NCBI RefSeq assembly: GCF_000970285.1
Contig: NZ_CP009516.1
Span: 3,451,036-3,515,035 of the forward strand
Direction: 5' to 3'
From: Methanosarcina horonobensis HB-1 = JCM 15518
GTDB taxonomy: Archaea > Halobacteriota > Methanosarcinia > Methanosarcinales > Methanosarcinaceae
Length of the DNA: 64,000 nucleotides
A model generated the notes under the pieces. That model worked only from the letters and a program-made list of their open reading frames with translations, ran no database searches and had not been told where the DNA came from. Numbering within the stretch: position 1 is the first letter of the stretch; each line of letters opens with the position of its first letter. Of this stretch, positions 8,226 to 18,088 are shown in pieces. The position numbers and the translations under genes were made by a program.

Positions 8226-9368
8226 ATGGACGAAATGCTTGGACCAAAAGAAATTATCGGACCAAACGAAATGATCGTACACCTGGGCCCTCAGCATCCC
8301 ATGCAACCCGGACCCTTCAGGTTAAACCTGAGGTTGAAAGGAGAAACTGTAATGGATGCCGAAGTGGAACTGGGTTATATTCACAAAGGCATTGAGAAAA
8401 TTCTGGAGAGTAAAACCTACCTTCAGGGTATCACTATAGTTGACAGAATCTGCTACCTAGTAGCTCTGACAAATGAAGAATGTTTTGTGGGCTGCGCTGA
8501 AAAGCTTCTTGGTATCGAACCTCCAGAGAGAGCTCAGTATATAAGAGTCATTTTAGAAGAACTTTCCAGACTCCAGAGCCACCTGCTCGGCATGGGAGAA
8601 TTCGGGGAATTCATTGGCTTCGTTTCCATGTTCATGTACACCATCAAAGAAAGGGAAGACATACTTACCCTGATCGACATGGTCACAGGAGCAAGGATTA
8701 CTCACAGCTACCTGAGGTTCGGAGGAGTGCGTGACGACCTCCCTGCAGGATTTAAAGAAAAAGCCCTTCCTGTCCTGAACAACCTCAAGAAAGTCATCAG
8801 TGACTACGAGGAAATGTTCAACTCCGATAGAATTTACAGGGAGAGGACAGTAGGAGTCGGCATCCTGACTGCTGACGTTGCAAAGAGCCTTGGAGTTTCC
8901 GGGCCAGCCCTGCGGGCGACAGGCGTTCCTTTCGATATCCGGAAGAATGAACCCTACCTTGTGTATGAGGACCTGGACTTTAAGGTCTGTACTGAAACTG
9001 CAGGAGACTGTTTTGCAAGGGTGCAGGTCAGGCTTAACGAGATGCGCGAAAGCATTTACATCATCGAACAGTGCCTTGACAGAATCCCAGGCGGACCTAT
9101 CTTTCCGGAAGGCACTCCTTACGGCAGAAGGACTCCTGTAATGAGAGTTCCTGCAGGTGAGGTATTCCACAGGGTCGAAGACCCGAGAGGCGAGATGGGA
9201 ATGTACATGGTTTCCGACGGCTCGGACAAACCTTACAGGGTAAAAGTCAGAGGACCTTACTTCCCTACCCTTCAGGCTCTGCCTCCTCTCATCAAAGGCA
9301 CGACAGTTGCGGACGTAGCAGCTATTTCAGGCAGTATGGACGGCTGCACCAGTGAAGCGGACAGGTGA
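8226..9368 (+). CDS. fpoD: F420H2 dehydrogenase subunit FpoD
   Basis: FpoD is the NuoD (49-kDa) type subunit, related to the large subunit of NiFe hydrogenases; with FpoB it forms the quinone-analogue (methanophenazine) reduction site. The 380-residue protein begins with IVHLGPQHPMQPGPFRLNL, including the His-rich loop that reaches into the quinone cavity, and has LGYIHKGIEKILESKTY and a C-terminal DPRGEMGMYMVSDG segment. The cysteine pairs that bind nickel in hydrogenases are absent, as expected. GAGGGGTGA precedes the start. The TGA stop lies just before the fpoH start. Confidence 0.95.
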   Translation: MDEMLGPKEIIGPNEMIVHLGPQHPMQPGPFRLNLRLKGETVMDAEVELGYIHKGIEKILESKTYLQGITIVDRICYLVALTNEECFVGCAEKLLGIEPPERAQYIRVILEELSRLQSHLLGMGEFGEFIGFVSMFMYTIKEREDILTLIDMVTGARITHSYLRFGGVRDDLPAGFKEKALPVLNNLKKVISDYEEMFNSDRIYRERTVGVGILTADVAKSLGVSGPALRATGVPFDIRKNEPYLVYEDLDFKVCTETAGDCFARVQVRLNEMRESIYIIEQCLDRIPGGPIFPEGTPYGRRTPVMRVPAGEVFHRVEDPRGEMGMYMVSDGSDKPYRVKVRGPYFPTLQALPPLIKGTTVADVAAISGSMDGCTSEADR

Positions 9369-9373
9369 TTATA

Positions 9374-10414
9374 ATGGTTATAGAAATTCCAGAATTCATA
9401 GTTCCTTTTATACCCTGGATCCGCGGGCTTGTAGGCCTCTCTCTCGTGGGAGCAATTTTCCTCGGAGCAATGGGTGCTGTCTGGATTGAGAGAAAGCTCT
9501 CAGCAGACATCCAGTTCAGGCACGGACCGTCAAGGGTAGGCAAGTTCGGGCTCCTGCAGCTGGTAGCCGATGCCATAAAACTCTTCACGAAAGAAGACAT
9601 GAGACCGAGTAATGCTGACCGTCTTCTCTTTGACAACGCTCCTATTTTCATGATGAGTTCGGTTTTCCTTATGCTTGTTGCAATCCCGGTGGGCGCAGTT
9701 TTCATAAACGGGGTCGAGTACCCTCTGGCTGTAACCGAGATGGACATCAGCGTACTTTACATAGAAGCAATGTCCGCGATTACAATTTTTGGTATTTTCA
9801 TGATTGCCTACGGTTCAAACAATAAGTATTCCCTGCTTGGTGCTTTCAGGAACTTTGCCCGCATGGTAGGGTATGAAGTGCCTCTCGGAATCACTGTTGT
9901 CAGTGTTGCTATAATGACAGGCTCCCTGAATATCGTGGAAATTGCCCAGTCTCAGGGGCTGCTCTGGAACATCTTCCTGCAGCCGATCGGGTTCATTGTT
10001 TTCTTCATCGCTCTTATGGCTGATATGGGAAGGCTTCCTTTTGACCAGAACGAATCTGAAGAAGAACTCGTTGCAGGCTGGATTACCGAATATACCGGGA
10101 TGCGTTTCGGGCTCGGTTTCTTTGCCGAATATATTCACATGATCCTTGGCTCTTTCCTCGTAGCACTCCTTTTCCTTGGCGGCTGGAATGTCCCCGCATT
10201 TATTGCAAACAACGCGGTGCTTGGCCTTATTGCCCCTACAGGGTTCTTGCTCCTTAAGACCGTGCTTGTGCTTATGACTATTATAGGAATGAGGTGGGCT
10301 GTCCCGAGGTTCAGAATCGACCAGGTAGTAGATATGAGCTGGAAAAAACTCCTGCCCCTGTCCCTCCTGAACCTTGTCTGGGCAGTGGGCCTTGGACTCT
10401 ATCTGGGGGCTTAA
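9374..10414 (+). CDS. fpoH: F420H2 dehydrogenase subunit FpoH
   Basis: FpoH is the NuoH/ND1-type integral membrane subunit that links the redox arm to the ion-pumping arm and lines the methanophenazine channel. The 346-residue protein has about eight transmembrane stretches. ERKLSADIQFRHGPSRVG is the NuoH signature loop, and DMGRLPFDQNESEEELVAG is the acidic matrix-side loop linked to proton channelling. A GTG at 9365 overlaps the fpoD stop, but the ATG at 9374 has AGGTGA at the right distance and is preferred. Confidence 0.95.
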   Translation: MVIEIPEFIVPFIPWIRGLVGLSLVGAIFLGAMGAVWIERKLSADIQFRHGPSRVGKFGLLQLVADAIKLFTKEDMRPSNADRLLFDNAPIFMMSSVFLMLVAIPVGAVFINGVEYPLAVTEMDISVLYIEAMSAITIFGIFMIAYGSNNKYSLLGAFRNFARMVGYEVPLGITVVSVAIMTGSLNIVEIAQSQGLLWNIFLQPIGFIVFFIALMADMGRLPFDQNESEEELVAGWITEYTGMRFGLGFFAEYIHMILGSFLVALLFLGGWNVPAFIANNAVLGLIAPTGFLLLKTVLVLMTIIGMRWAVPRFRIDQVVDMSWKKLLPLSLLNLVWAVGLGLYLGA

Positions 10415-10418
10415 GAAT

Positions 10419-10829
10419 ATGGTTCTCAAAAACATCAGATACGCAATAAAAAACATCCCTAAAGAACGCGTTACCAGGCTGTGTCCGGAAGTGGAAAGCC
10501 CGCTCTCCGAAAGGTTCAGAGGCCTTCAGGTCCTTGACAAAAGCAAATGCATAGGCTGTGGGATCTGTGCCAACACCTGCCCTAACGCCGCAATCAAGAT
10601 CGTAAAAGCCCCGATTGCTCCTGGCAGTGAAAAGCAGAGGTGGTTCCCTCAAATAGACATAGGACACTGCCTTTTCTGCGGGCTCTGCATTGACCAGTGC
10701 CCCAAAGGCGCCCTTTCCAGCGGGAAAGAGTACTGCAAAGGTGTGGTAAAATGGACGCACAAAGACCTGCTTATGACTCCTGAAAAGCTTGCAAGGGAAG
10801 TAGATATCAAAGAAGGTGATAAGAGATGA
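10419..10829 (+). CDS. fpoI: F420H2 dehydrogenase subunit FpoI
   Basis: FpoI is the NuoI-type iron-sulfur subunit that relays electrons from the F420H2-oxidising side towards FpoB. The 136-residue protein carries two [4Fe-4S] motifs, Cys 44, 47, 50, 54 and Cys 84, 87, 90, 94, each followed by the usual Pro. A longer reading from 10374 overlaps the end of fpoH by 41 bases; the ATG at 10419, four bases after the fpoH stop, fits the operon and the family. FpoF, the F420H2-oxidising subunit, is not in this window, as expected because it is encoded elsewhere in Methanosarcina. Confidence 0.94.
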   Translation: MVLKNIRYAIKNIPKERVTRLCPEVESPLSERFRGLQVLDKSKCIGCGICANTCPNAAIKIVKAPIAPGSEKQRWFPQIDIGHCLFCGLCIDQCPKGALSSGKEYCKGVVKWTHKDLLMTPEKLAREVDIKEGDKR

Positions 10830-11113
10830 TCCTTGAAACCGTTGGAACGGCTCTGGAACTCGCCGTTTTCGGACTCCTTGCGCTTGTTACGGTCTTCTTT
10901 GCAATCTTTGTGGTCATTGCAAAAGACGTTGTAAGAGCCGGACTTGCCCTGATTATGTGCATGTTCGGAGTTGCAGGGCTTTATATCCTCTTAAATGCCC
11001 AGTTCCTTGGAATTATCCAGGTGCTGGTCTACATAGGAGCAATCGGAGTACTGATTCTCTTTGCAGTCATGCTGACAAAGCGAGAACTTGGAGGTGGGTC
11101 CCGTGCGTATTAA
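10826..11113 (+). CDS. fpoJ: F420H2 dehydrogenase subunit FpoJ, N-terminal part
   Basis: This 95-residue membrane protein matches the first half of NuoJ/ND6. It has three hydrophobic segments with FAIFVVIAKDVVRAGLALI and AQFLGIIQVLVYIGAIGVL, the latter containing the pi-bulge helix region conserved in ND6. The ATG overlaps the fpoI stop by four bases. The rest of NuoJ is encoded by the next gene. The split is known in the fpo operons of Methanosarcina and is not a fresh frameshift here, because the second part has its own ribosome site. Confidence 0.92.
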   Translation: MILETVGTALELAVFGLLALVTVFFAIFVVIAKDVVRAGLALIMCMFGVAGLYILLNAQFLGIIQVLVYIGAIGVLILFAVMLTKRELGGGSRAY

Positions 11114-11354
11114 CAGGGCTCTGGCTTTTTTAGTATCCCTGCTCTTTGTAGCGGTTATAGTGACAGGAGCTTTCGGGACTTCCTGGCATACGGTTCCGGA
11201 CCTTCCTGAGAACCCGGCTGACCCGAGTAACATAGAGGGCATAGGTATGCTTATCTTTACTCAGTTTGTCGCACCTTTCGAGGTCCTGTCAATTGTCCTG
11301 CTCGCATCCCTTATCGGTGCAATTTATATAGCAAAAGGAGAGGGCAACAAATGA
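11103..11354 (+). CDS. fpoJ: F420H2 dehydrogenase subunit FpoJ, C-terminal part
   Basis: This part supplies the last two transmembrane segments of Nuo[21 protein letters not shown] and a second ending in [16 protein letters not shown], joined by a polar loop that includes [17 protein letters not shown] chose GTG at 11103 because GGAGGTGGG ends five bases before it; TTG at 11088 and GTG at 11094 are possible. The start overlaps the end of the first fpoJ part by eleven bases, so the two halves are translated in different frames and probably coupled. Length is 83 residues. Confidence 0.9.
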   Translation: MRINRALAFLVSLLFVAVIVTGAFGTSWHTVPDLPENPADPSNIEGIGMLIFTQFVAPFEVLSIVLLASLIGAIYIAKGEGNK

Positions 11355-11659
11355 CTGCTATTCCATTAACATTTTATCTGGGTCTTGCAGCTCTGCTCTT
11401 TTCAATAGGGCTTTACGGCGTAATGACACATAAAAGCGGTATCAGGATGATCATGTGTATCGAGCTCATGCTGAACTCCGCAAACATTAACCTTGTAGCT
11501 TTTTCAAGCTATACTGACACCCTTCATGGTCAGGTCTTTGCCATATTCTCGATTGCCCTTGCGGCTGCCGAAGCTGCAGTAGGGTTTGCAATCTTCATGG
11601 CAATCTACAGAATGCATGATAAGATCAACCTTGACGAGCTTAACATTCTGAGGTGGTAA
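11351..11659 (+). CDS. fpoK: F420H2 dehydrogenase subunit FpoK
   Basis: FpoK is the NuoK/ND4L-type subunit, a 102-residue protein with three transmembrane helices in the antiporter-like membrane arm. The family features are visible: a first helix with [16 protein letters not shown], then [20 protein letters not shown] with the buried Glu used in proton transfer, and a third helix [18 protein letters not shown] with a second conserved Glu. The ATG overlaps the preceding stop by four bases, and the end overlaps fpoL by seven. Confidence 0.95.
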   Translation: MTAIPLTFYLGLAALLFSIGLYGVMTHKSGIRMIMCIELMLNSANINLVAFSSYTDTLHGQVFAIFSIALAAAEAAVGFAIFMAIYRMHDKINLDELNILRW

Positions 11660-13671
11660 AAACGGCTCTGGAAGAATTTGCATTTTTAATCCCCCTGCTT
11701 CCGGCACTGGCTTTTGCGATCACCTTCTTCTTTGGCAAGAAAATGCCTTCAGGAGGGGCAATCGTTCCCATCCTTGCCATCGCTGCCTCCTTTGTAATCT
11801 CTTTTGCGATTACCCTCGGGCTGCTGGCAAACCCCGAAGAGGTCATAAGCCAGTCCTATTCCTGGTTTGCAGTGCTTAACATAGGAGTATTAATCGACCC
11901 CCTGGCTGCAGTCATGCTGTCAATGGTCTCCTTTGTGAGCCTGTTAATCCATATCTACGCAGTCAGCTACATGTCCCATGATCCCGGAAAAGCCAGGTAT
12001 TTTGCAGAAACCGCACTTTTTACGGCGGCAATGCTTTCCCTGATCCTCTCCGATAACATTCTTCAGCTCTTTGTTTCCTGGGAACTTGTAGGTCTGTGTT
12101 CCTACCTGCTGATAGGATTCTGGTTTGAAAAGCCTTCAGCAGCAGCCGCAGCCAAAAAAGCTTTCCTGACAACCAGGATCGGAGACGTAATGTTCCTTAC
12201 AGGAATAATAGTACTTACTTCCGATCTTCTCAGGGTTGCAGGCGGGTTCCAGGACGGAACATACCTGCTGCGTTTCGATGAAATCTTCAGTTATATCCCC
12301 GAGCTTGCAGTTCTTCAGATAAACATCCTGGGCTTCGAAATAAGCCACCTTACTATTATCACCCTGCTCTTCTTCGGAGGAGCCGTAGGAAAGTCAGGGC
12401 AGTTCCCCCTCCATGTGTGGCTGCCCGACGCAATGGAAGGTCCGACAACGGTCTCAGCCCTCATCCATGCAGCAACAATGGTTACTGCTGGTGTTTACCT
12501 GGTCGCAAGGACTTTCCCGATGTTTATTGCAGCCCCTGATTCCCTCATGGTAGTTGCTTACTTCGGAGGCTTTACAGCTCTCTTTGCAGGCACTATGGGC
12601 ATTGTGATGAACGACCTCAAGCGTGTGCTTGCTTTCTCAACCATCAGCCAGCTCGGGTACATGATGCTGGGCCTTGGTCTGGGGACCGCAATAGGGCTTG
12701 AAGCGGTCGGAATCTCCCTTTTCCACCTGATTAACCACGCTTTCTTCAAAGCACTTCTCTTCCTCTGTGCAGGCAGTGTAATTCATGCAGTTGGCACCCA
12801 GGACATGAGGGAGCTCGGAGGCGTAGGAAAGGTAATGCCAATTACCGCTGCCACAATGACCATTGCAGCCCTCGCCCTTGCAGGTTTCGGTATCCCAGGA
12901 ACCTCAATAGGGACAAGCGGTTTCATGTCTAAAGACCCCATCATTGAAGCTGCATACCTTTTCGGAGAACACAGCAGCAACTGGATCCCCTATGTATTCT
13001 CAATTCTTGCAGCTCTCCTTACATCCATTTACATCTTCAGGCTGATCTTCATGACCTTCACAGGGAAGCCGAGAAGCAACTATCACGGGCACGAGTCCCC
13101 TGCCATTATGACCATCCCCCTGTCCATTCTGGCCCTTTTTGCCCTTGTGTTCGGCTCGCTGACAAGAACCGGTTTTATGGAATTCCTTGAAGAAACCTTT
13201 GCCAACAGCTTTGTGAACCTGAACATAGGAAACCTTGCAGGCATAGGTGGAAACGAACTCGTAGAGGCAGCAGGTCATGAACCTCTAATTGTACTGTGGC
13301 TTCCGTTAATAGTTGCACTTGCAGGTCTTGCAATTGCTTTCGTGATCTATTATCTGAGAGCAGTAAAACTCGGAGCCCTCGCTTCCATGAAGAACCCGAT
13401 TTACAAACTGCTCTACAACCGCTACTACCAGCACCAGATCTACACCGAGTTCTTCTCAATCGGTGTTGTCTACGGAGTTATTGCTTTCCTGACACAGGTA
13501 GTTGACGTGATCGTTGACAGCATTGTGGAAGCAATCGGAATTCTCACGGTTGGAGTGGGAGAAGAACTCCGGAAGATTCAGACCGGGGTTGTCCAGACCT
13601 ATGCAACCGCAGTAATTGCGGGTGTGAGCCTGCTGATAATACTTATTAAATTGATAATGGAGGTACTCTGA
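11653..13671 (+). CDS. fpoL: F420H2 dehydrogenase subunit FpoL
   Basis: FpoL is the NuoL/ND5-type antiporter-like subunit, the most distal pumping module, with the long lateral helix at its C-terminus. The 672-residue protein has about sixteen transmembrane segments. [18 protein letters not shown] and [20 protein letters not shown] are the strongest signatures, carrying the conserved Glu and Lys of the proton path. Translation probably starts at GTG 11653, which lies inside the end of fpoK. The stop shares one base with the ATG of fpoM. Confidence 0.95.
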   Translation: MVKTALEEFAFLIPLLPALAFAITFFFGKKMPSGGAIVPILAIAASFVISFAITLGLLANPEEVISQSYSWFAVLNIGVLIDPLAAVMLSMVSFVSLLIHIYAVSYMSHDPGKARYFAETALFTAAMLSLILSDNILQLFVSWELVGLCSYLLIGFWFEKPSAAAAAKKAFLTTRIGDVMFLTGIIVLTSDLLRVAGGFQDGTYLLRFDEIFSYIPELAVLQINILGFEISHLTIITLLFFGGAVGKSGQFPLHVWLPDAMEGPTTVSALIHAATMVTAGVYLVARTFPMFIAAPDSLMVVAYFGGFTALFAGTMGIVMNDLKRVLAFSTISQLGYMMLGLGLGTAIGLEAVGISLFHLINHAFFKALLFLCAGSVIHAVGTQDMRELGGVGKVMPITAATMTIAALALAGFGIPGTSIGTSGFMSKDPIIEAAYLFGEHSSNWIPYVFSILAALLTSIYIFRLIFMTFTGKPRSNYHGHESPAIMTIPLSILALFALVFGSLTRTGFMEFLEETFANSFVNLNIGNLAGIGGNELVEAAGHEPLIVLWLPLIVALAGLAIAFVIYYLRAVKLGALASMKNPIYKLLYNRYYQHQIYTEFFSIGVVYGVIAFLTQVVDVIVDSIVEAIGILTVGVGEELRKIQTGVVQTYATAVIAGVSLLIILIKLIMEVL

Positions 13672-15158
13672 TGCTGCCGGTCGCATCGTTGTTGATTCTG
13701 GTGCCGCTGATTTTCGCAGTCGTGACCTTTTTCACAAAAACAAAAGAACTGGCTGCAGGGCTGGGCTTTCTCGGGTCTCTTGCGACTCTCGGGCTTACCC
13801 TTTATGCCTATCTGAACTTTGACAGCAGTACTGCTGCAATGCAGTTCTATGAATCTGTAAGCTGGATTCCTTTCCTCGGAGTCAATTATTCGGTAGGAAT
13901 TGACGGCATTTCCATGCCCCTTATCCTTCTGAATGCGATTGTGATTCCGTTTCTGATTCTTTTCACCTGGAAAGAAGACATGGAAGCCCCGAACAGGTTC
14001 TATGGGCTGATCCTTACCATGCAGGCTGCAGTTATAGGAGTCTTCGTTGCCCTTGACTTTGTAGTCTTCTATATCTTCTGGGAGCTTACCCTTGTCCCTC
14101 TCTTCTTCATAGTAAATATATGGGGTGGAGAAAAGCGAGCCCATGCCTCCTACAAGTTCTTTATCTACACACACGTTGCTTCACTCGTTATGCTGCTCGG
14201 GATTTTCGGGCTCTTCTACACCGCCCTGCAGCAGACAGGCGTTGCTACGTTTGACATAAGAGAGCTGGTCGCACAGTTCCAGTTCTTCGAATCCGGCCTG
14301 GTAAGAGACGGAATATTCCTTGCAATCCTCTTCGGGTTCCTGGCAAAGCTGCCGACCTTCCCCTTCCATTCCTGGCTTCCGGATGCATATACCGAGGCTC
14401 CCACAGCAGGCAGTGTACTCTTTATCCTGCTCAAAATCGGAGGTTACGGGCTTTTCAGGATCTCGCTCCCAATGCTCCCGAACACCGGCAATCCTGACAT
14501 GATGATCATGATGCTTGGCCTACTAGGTTCTTTCAGTATCCTCTACGGGGCTCTTGTGGCTCTGCGGCAGAGAGATCTCAAACGCATGATTGCTTACTCC
14601 AGTTTGAGCCATATGGGCTACGTAACCCTCGGTTCAGCCGGCCTTGTCGCCCTTTCGGTTTCGGGCGCTATGTTCCAGCAGTTTTCCCACGGGCTCATCA
14701 TGAGCATCATGTTCATGTCCGCAGGAGCAATCCAGACCAGTACGGGCACAAGGATAATTAACGAGCTTGGAGGGCTTGCAAAGAAAATGCCTATGCTTAC
14801 CGTGGCTATGATGGTCGGCTTTATGGCATCCCTCGGCCTTCCTGGACTTACAGGCTTCATTGCCGAGTTCCTGGTGCTGACCTTCAGCTTCGTGAACCTG
14901 CCTGGATTTGTCTTACTTGCCCTGCTGGCAATAGTGATTACTGCAGGTTACCACCTCTGGGCAATGCAGAGAGCAATGTTCGGAGTGTACAATGAGAAAC
15001 TCGGGGATGTAAGAGACATCAATTCCCTCCAGGTCTTTTCAATGGCTGTAATTGCACTTCTTGTGCTTTATTTCGGCCTGAACCCGAGTCCGGTGCTTAA
15101 TATGATGATTGAAAACTCAGAAGCAATAGTCAGCCTGGTGGCTGCTGTGGGGGTGTAA
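13671..15158 (+). CDS. fpoM: F420H2 dehydrogenase subunit FpoM
   Basis: FpoM is the NuoM/ND4-type antiporter-like pumping subunit of the membrane arm. The 495-residue protein has about fourteen transmembrane helices with YSVGIDGISMPLILLN, FYIFWELTLVPLFFIVNIWG (conserved Glu) and FLAKLPTFPFHSWLPDAYTE (conserved Lys and Pro-Asp-Ala). GGAGG lies in the last codons of fpoL, one base of overlap apart. It is followed by fpoN three bases later. Confidence 0.95.
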   Translation: MLPVASLLILVPLIFAVVTFFTKTKELAAGLGFLGSLATLGLTLYAYLNFDSSTAAMQFYESVSWIPFLGVNYSVGIDGISMPLILLNAIVIPFLILFTWKEDMEAPNRFYGLILTMQAAVIGVFVALDFVVFYIFWELTLVPLFFIVNIWGGEKRAHASYKFFIYTHVASLVMLLGIFGLFYTALQQTGVATFDIRELVAQFQFFESGLVRDGIFLAILFGFLAKLPTFPFHSWLPDAYTEAPTAGSVLFILLKIGGYGLFRISLPMLPNTGNPDMMIMMLGLLGSFSILYGALVALRQRDLKRMIAYSSLSHMGYVTLGSAGLVALSVSGAMFQQFSHGLIMSIMFMSAGAIQTSTGTRIINELGGLAKKMPMLTVAMMVGFMASLGLPGLTGFIAEFLVLTFSFVNLPGFVLLALLAIVITAGYHLWAMQRAMFGVYNEKLGDVRDINSLQVFSMAVIALLVLYFGLNPSPVLNMMIENSEAIVSLVAAVGV

Positions 15159-15161
15159 GAA

Positions 15162-16631
15162 ATGGATGAAATAATGTATCTTGCACCTGAAATTGTTCTG
15201 GTTGCAACCGGCCTGGTAGTGCTTCTGGCCGGAGTTTTCCTGTCCCCCCAGTCCAAGAATGTGCTGGGCTACCTGGCAACCCTGGGAATCCTTGCATCCG
15301 GTATTCTGACGGTTAACAGCTTCGAGCTTCTGACAATGGGAAGTTTCCAGGTAGGATATGCGATTTTCTCAGAGACCCTGAGTATCGATGCCCTCTCACA
15401 GTTCTTCAAACTGGTCTTCCTTGCAGTTGCCCTGATTGTTTCGATTGCCTCGATAAAGTATACCGAAAACAGCGACCACACAGAAGAGTTCTACACCCTG
15501 GTGCTCTTTGCAACCTTCGGGATGATGATTGTAGCCTCTGCAAATGACCTGATCCTTCTCTTCTGTGCCTTTGAGCTGGCAAGTCTTGCAACCTTTGCCC
15601 TTGCAGGTTTTGAAAAACAGAATGCAAGGTCCCTCGAAGGAGCCATGAAATACTTCATAATAGGCTCGGTTTCCGCAGCGCTCATGCTCTTTGGGCTTTC
15701 CTTTGTCTACGGAGCAACCGGCACTACCAGCATTTCCCTGATTGCTAAAAACCCGGGTCTTCTGATAGGAAACCCTATAGGGCTTGTAGCAATCGTGCTT
15801 CTGACTGCGGGTTTCGGCTTCAAGATGGCTCTTGTACCCTTCCACATGTGGGCTCCAGATACATATCAGGGATCTCCCTCAGTTGTTTCCGCCCTGCTTG
15901 CAGCCGGGTCCAAGAAGATGGGATTTGTAGCAGCCTTCAGGGTTTTCATAATAGCCCTTGCAGCCCTTCAGCCTGACTGGCAGTTTATGTTTGCCCTTCT
16001 GGCAGTGGTAACCATGACCTTCGGAAACGTGGTCGCAGTTGCCCAGACAAGTGTAAAACGCATGCTTGCCTACTCCTCCCTTGCACAGGCAGGATACATT
16101 GCAATGGCTTTTGCTGTAATGACTCCTGTAGCTCTTGGAGGCGGCATCATGTACACTCTTGCCCATGCCTTTATGAAAGCAGGAGCATTTATCGCAGCTG
16201 CTGCCGTTGTCTGGATGGTAGCTTCGGAAAAGAAAGGAAACCTCGATATCCCTGACCACCTGGACAGCTTCAGGGGCCTTGGTAAGAGAATGCCACTGGC
16301 AGCCCTGTGTATGACGGTTTTCGTCTTTGCCCTTGCAGGCATCCCCCCGACTGCAGGCTTCATGGCCAAGTTCGTGCTCTTCTCTTCAACCATTCAGGCA
16401 GGCATGACCTGGCTTGCAGTAATCGCCATCCTGAACAGTGCCCTTTCACTGTTCTACTACGCAAGGCTTGTGAAATACATGTACTTCCTGCCCCCTGAGG
16501 GTGAAAAGGTCAGCGTTCCTTTCCCATATGCAGCAGCCCTTCTGGTTGCAGTTGCAGGTGTGCTGGCAATGGGTCTCTGGCCCGAGCCTTTCGTGGAGCT
16601 GGCTATGAAAGCAGCAATGGTACTGGTCTAA
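15162..16631 (+). CDS. fpoN: F420H2 dehydrogenase subunit FpoN
   Basis: FpoN is the NuoN/ND2-type antiporter-like subunit next to FpoK in the membrane arm. The 489-residue protein has about fourteen transmembrane helices, with LLFCAFELASLATFALAGF (conserved Glu), GFGFKMALVPFHMWAPDTYQ (conserved Lys) and KRMLAYSSLAQAGYIAMAF. A GGGGGTG ribosome site falls in the final fpoM codons. Together L, M and N give three antiporter-like modules, the same count as bacterial complex I. Confidence 0.95.
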   Translation: MDEIMYLAPEIVLVATGLVVLLAGVFLSPQSKNVLGYLATLGILASGILTVNSFELLTMGSFQVGYAIFSETLSIDALSQFFKLVFLAVALIVSIASIKYTENSDHTEEFYTLVLFATFGMMIVASANDLILLFCAFELASLATFALAGFEKQNARSLEGAMKYFIIGSVSAALMLFGLSFVYGATGTTSISLIAKNPGLLIGNPIGLVAIVLLTAGFGFKMALVPFHMWAPDTYQGSPSVVSALLAAGSKKMGFVAAFRVFIIALAALQPDWQFMFALLAVVTMTFGNVVAVAQTSVKRMLAYSSLAQAGYIAMAFAVMTPVALGGGIMYTLAHAFMKAGAFIAAAAVVWMVASEKKGNLDIPDHLDSFRGLGKRMPLAALCMTVFVFALAGIPPTAGFMAKFVLFSSTIQAGMTWLAVIAILNSALSLFYYARLVKYMYFLPPEGEKVSVPFPYAAALLVAVAGVLAMGLWPEPFVELAMKAAMVLV

Positions 16632-16644
16632 GGAGGTATGAGAA

Positions 16645-17034
16645 ATGACAGATTGTGATCTTTGCGGACGCGGAATCCCTACCGTTATCCCGGTCAGGGT
16701 CTTCCGCCCTCTCCTCAAATTCGCCTACCCTGAAGGAGTCTGGAAAGGGCTCTGTGAACCCTGCCTGGATTCCGCCCAGAAAACTTACTTAACAGTAAAC
16801 AAAAACAATACCTCATGCAGAAAAGGCAAATGCGCCCTCTGCGGAGACAAGACCGGAGTTTTCCCGGTGAAAATTGAGATCCCCGACTTCTCAAAAGAAG
16901 TCGTAAGAAAAGACGTGGACCTCTGCTACAGGTGCCTGAAATCAGTCGATGAGGCTTATATAAGGTATAAAAAGACAAAAATCGACGAAGAGGGACGTAT
17001 ACACGGGCACGAACACGTACACCCGCATCATTGA
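16645..17034 (+). CDS. fpoO: F420H2 dehydrogenase subunit FpoO
   Basis: FpoO is the last gene of the operon and a subunit without a counterpart in bacterial complex I. The 129-residue soluble protein is cysteine-rich, with CDLCGRG, CEPCLDS, a CX4CX2C group in the middle and CYRCLKS, and has a His-rich tail. The published suggestion for this subunit is an iron-sulfur (2Fe-2S) protein. The four separated CX2C knuckles would equally allow zinc or iron-sulfur binding. AGGAGG lies just before the start. A hairpin follows the stop directly. Confidence 0.92.
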   Translation: MTDCDLCGRGIPTVIPVRVFRPLLKFAYPEGVWKGLCEPCLDSAQKTYLTVNKNNTSCRKGKCALCGDKTGVFPVKIEIPDFSKEVVRKDVDLCYRCLKSVDEAYIRYKKTKIDEEGRIHGHEHVHPHH

Positions 17035-17036
17035 GT

Positions 17037-17072
17037 AAAGCTGCACTTGCGGCTTTATTTTTTATTATTTTT
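17037..17072 (+). terminator. Transcription terminator after fpoO
   Basis: Three bases after the fpoO stop, AAAGCTGC pairs with GCGGCTTT (one G-T pair) around an ACTT loop. A long T-rich run follows at once. It is the natural 3' end of the fpo transcript. Confidence 0.6.
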
Positions 17073-17422
17073 TAGCTCTTTTTGAATGTCCTCATTTTTG
17101 CTCATCTATTTTCAGACTTATGTAACGATTTCAGTATTTTATATAAAACTGTTTATTGATTTATTATTATTTTTGATTGTTTGAATAATTACCACTATTA
17201 TTTATTTTTCAGCATAGTTCTTCCTTAAAAAGTCATATTCTTCTAGTAGTTTGATGATATGGCCATAAATAATTTATAATAAAAAATCATACAGTTGTGT
17301 GAAAAAAATTTACTTTTTTTCATACTATATGAGAGCCCGAGAAATTGAAGACTTCTTGCAGAACTCCCATACAGGCGCCCGAAGGTGAAGCATGTTTATT
17401 TTCTTGAATCTGGGGCAGGTAA
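17073..17422. other. AT-rich spacer carrying a diverged intergenic repeat
   Basis: No gene is seen. Bases 17141-17275 resemble 20711-20850 closely enough to align by eye: a CTGTTT-nt-TGATTTATT start, TTGAATA, TTTACCA-nTATT-ATTTATTTTT, an AAAAGTC block and a GATAT/AATAT-TTGGCCA end. The rest is featureless A+T-rich DNA. Confidence 0.5.
17141..17275. repeat. Diverged intergenic repeat, copy 1
   Basis: Copy 1 of an approximately 135-bp non-coding element; copy 2 is at 20711-20850 in the same orientation. Both lie in the spacer following a gene on the plus strand. Shared blocks include ATTTATTTTT, AAAAGTC and TTTGGCCA-like sequence. Confidence 0.45.
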
Positions 17423-18088
17423 ATGTTTTACAAAAGAATGAATAAAAAGATAGTATTTCTAATATTTTTTATAGTTATCTTTATTGGAATATGGCTTGTG
17501 CTTGATTCCATCCGGATAGGTCCAGGACTGCCACCTTCAGAAGGCATGCCAGAATGGTATATCCCGGAGACTTGGAAAGGAAATATACAGAGCTGTACTT
17601 CATCTTTTCCGGAGATTTCTCCTTACTGTAATGCAGGAAACTACTCTGGAAGAAAATATATAAACGTCTGGTACTTTGACGATGAGTCTGAATTTTTAAA
17701 AGGGGAAGATACCCTTTATCGGTATCTGGAAGAAAACGGTAATGTGTTTCAGGAGGAACTGAATATTAGTGCAGAACTTCAAGAAGAAATTGAAAGGCGT
17801 GAAGTTGAAAATTTCTGTAATATCACCTCTTTTAACGTAACAGGATATGAAAGCCCTGAAACGTCAGGATATTTTCTAGTGTATGAGAGACCTTTCCTTG
17901 AAACTCGAGAAGATTATTTCATAGTTTATTACGGAATCATGGGCCTAACTAATCTCACTGAGGAAACACCAGAGCTGAAAAAACTGATTGCAGAATCCAT
18001 TTATATGTCTAATGAAGAAGGAAAAATTGACGGTTTAAAGATAGGGAATAAAAAAGAAAAGGACAATTCGTTATTTCCATGGTTTTGA
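17423..18088 (+). CDS. Membrane-anchored hypothetical protein
   Basis: I do not recognise this family. The 221-residue protein has one N-terminal hydrophobic segment, KIVFLIFFIVIFIGIWLVL, which acts as a signal anchor. It then has an extracellular acidic domain with two early cysteines (SCTSSFPEISPYC), several Asn-X-Thr/Ser sites and Tyr/Trp-rich strands. No catalytic motif is visible. AGGT lies only two bases before the ATG at 17423, and a second ATG at 17438 is possible. It stands alone, in the same direction as the surface beta-helix gene that follows. Confidence 0.6.
   Translation: MFYKRMNKKIVFLIFFIVIFIGIWLVLDSIRIGPGLPPSEGMPEWYIPETWKGNIQSCTSSFPEISPYCNAGNYSGRKYINVWYFDDESEFLKGEDTLYRYLEENGNVFQEELNISAELQEEIERREVENFCNITSFNVTGYESPETSGYFLVYERPFLETREDYFIVYYGIMGLTNLTEETPELKKLIAESIYMSNEEGKIDGLKIGNKKEKDNSLFPWF

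Noticed and set aside
11088-11113. The overlap of the two fpoJ parts as a sequencing frameshift.
   Set aside because: The second part has its own GGAGGTGGG ribosome site and start codon, and the split is known in Methanosarcina fpo operons.
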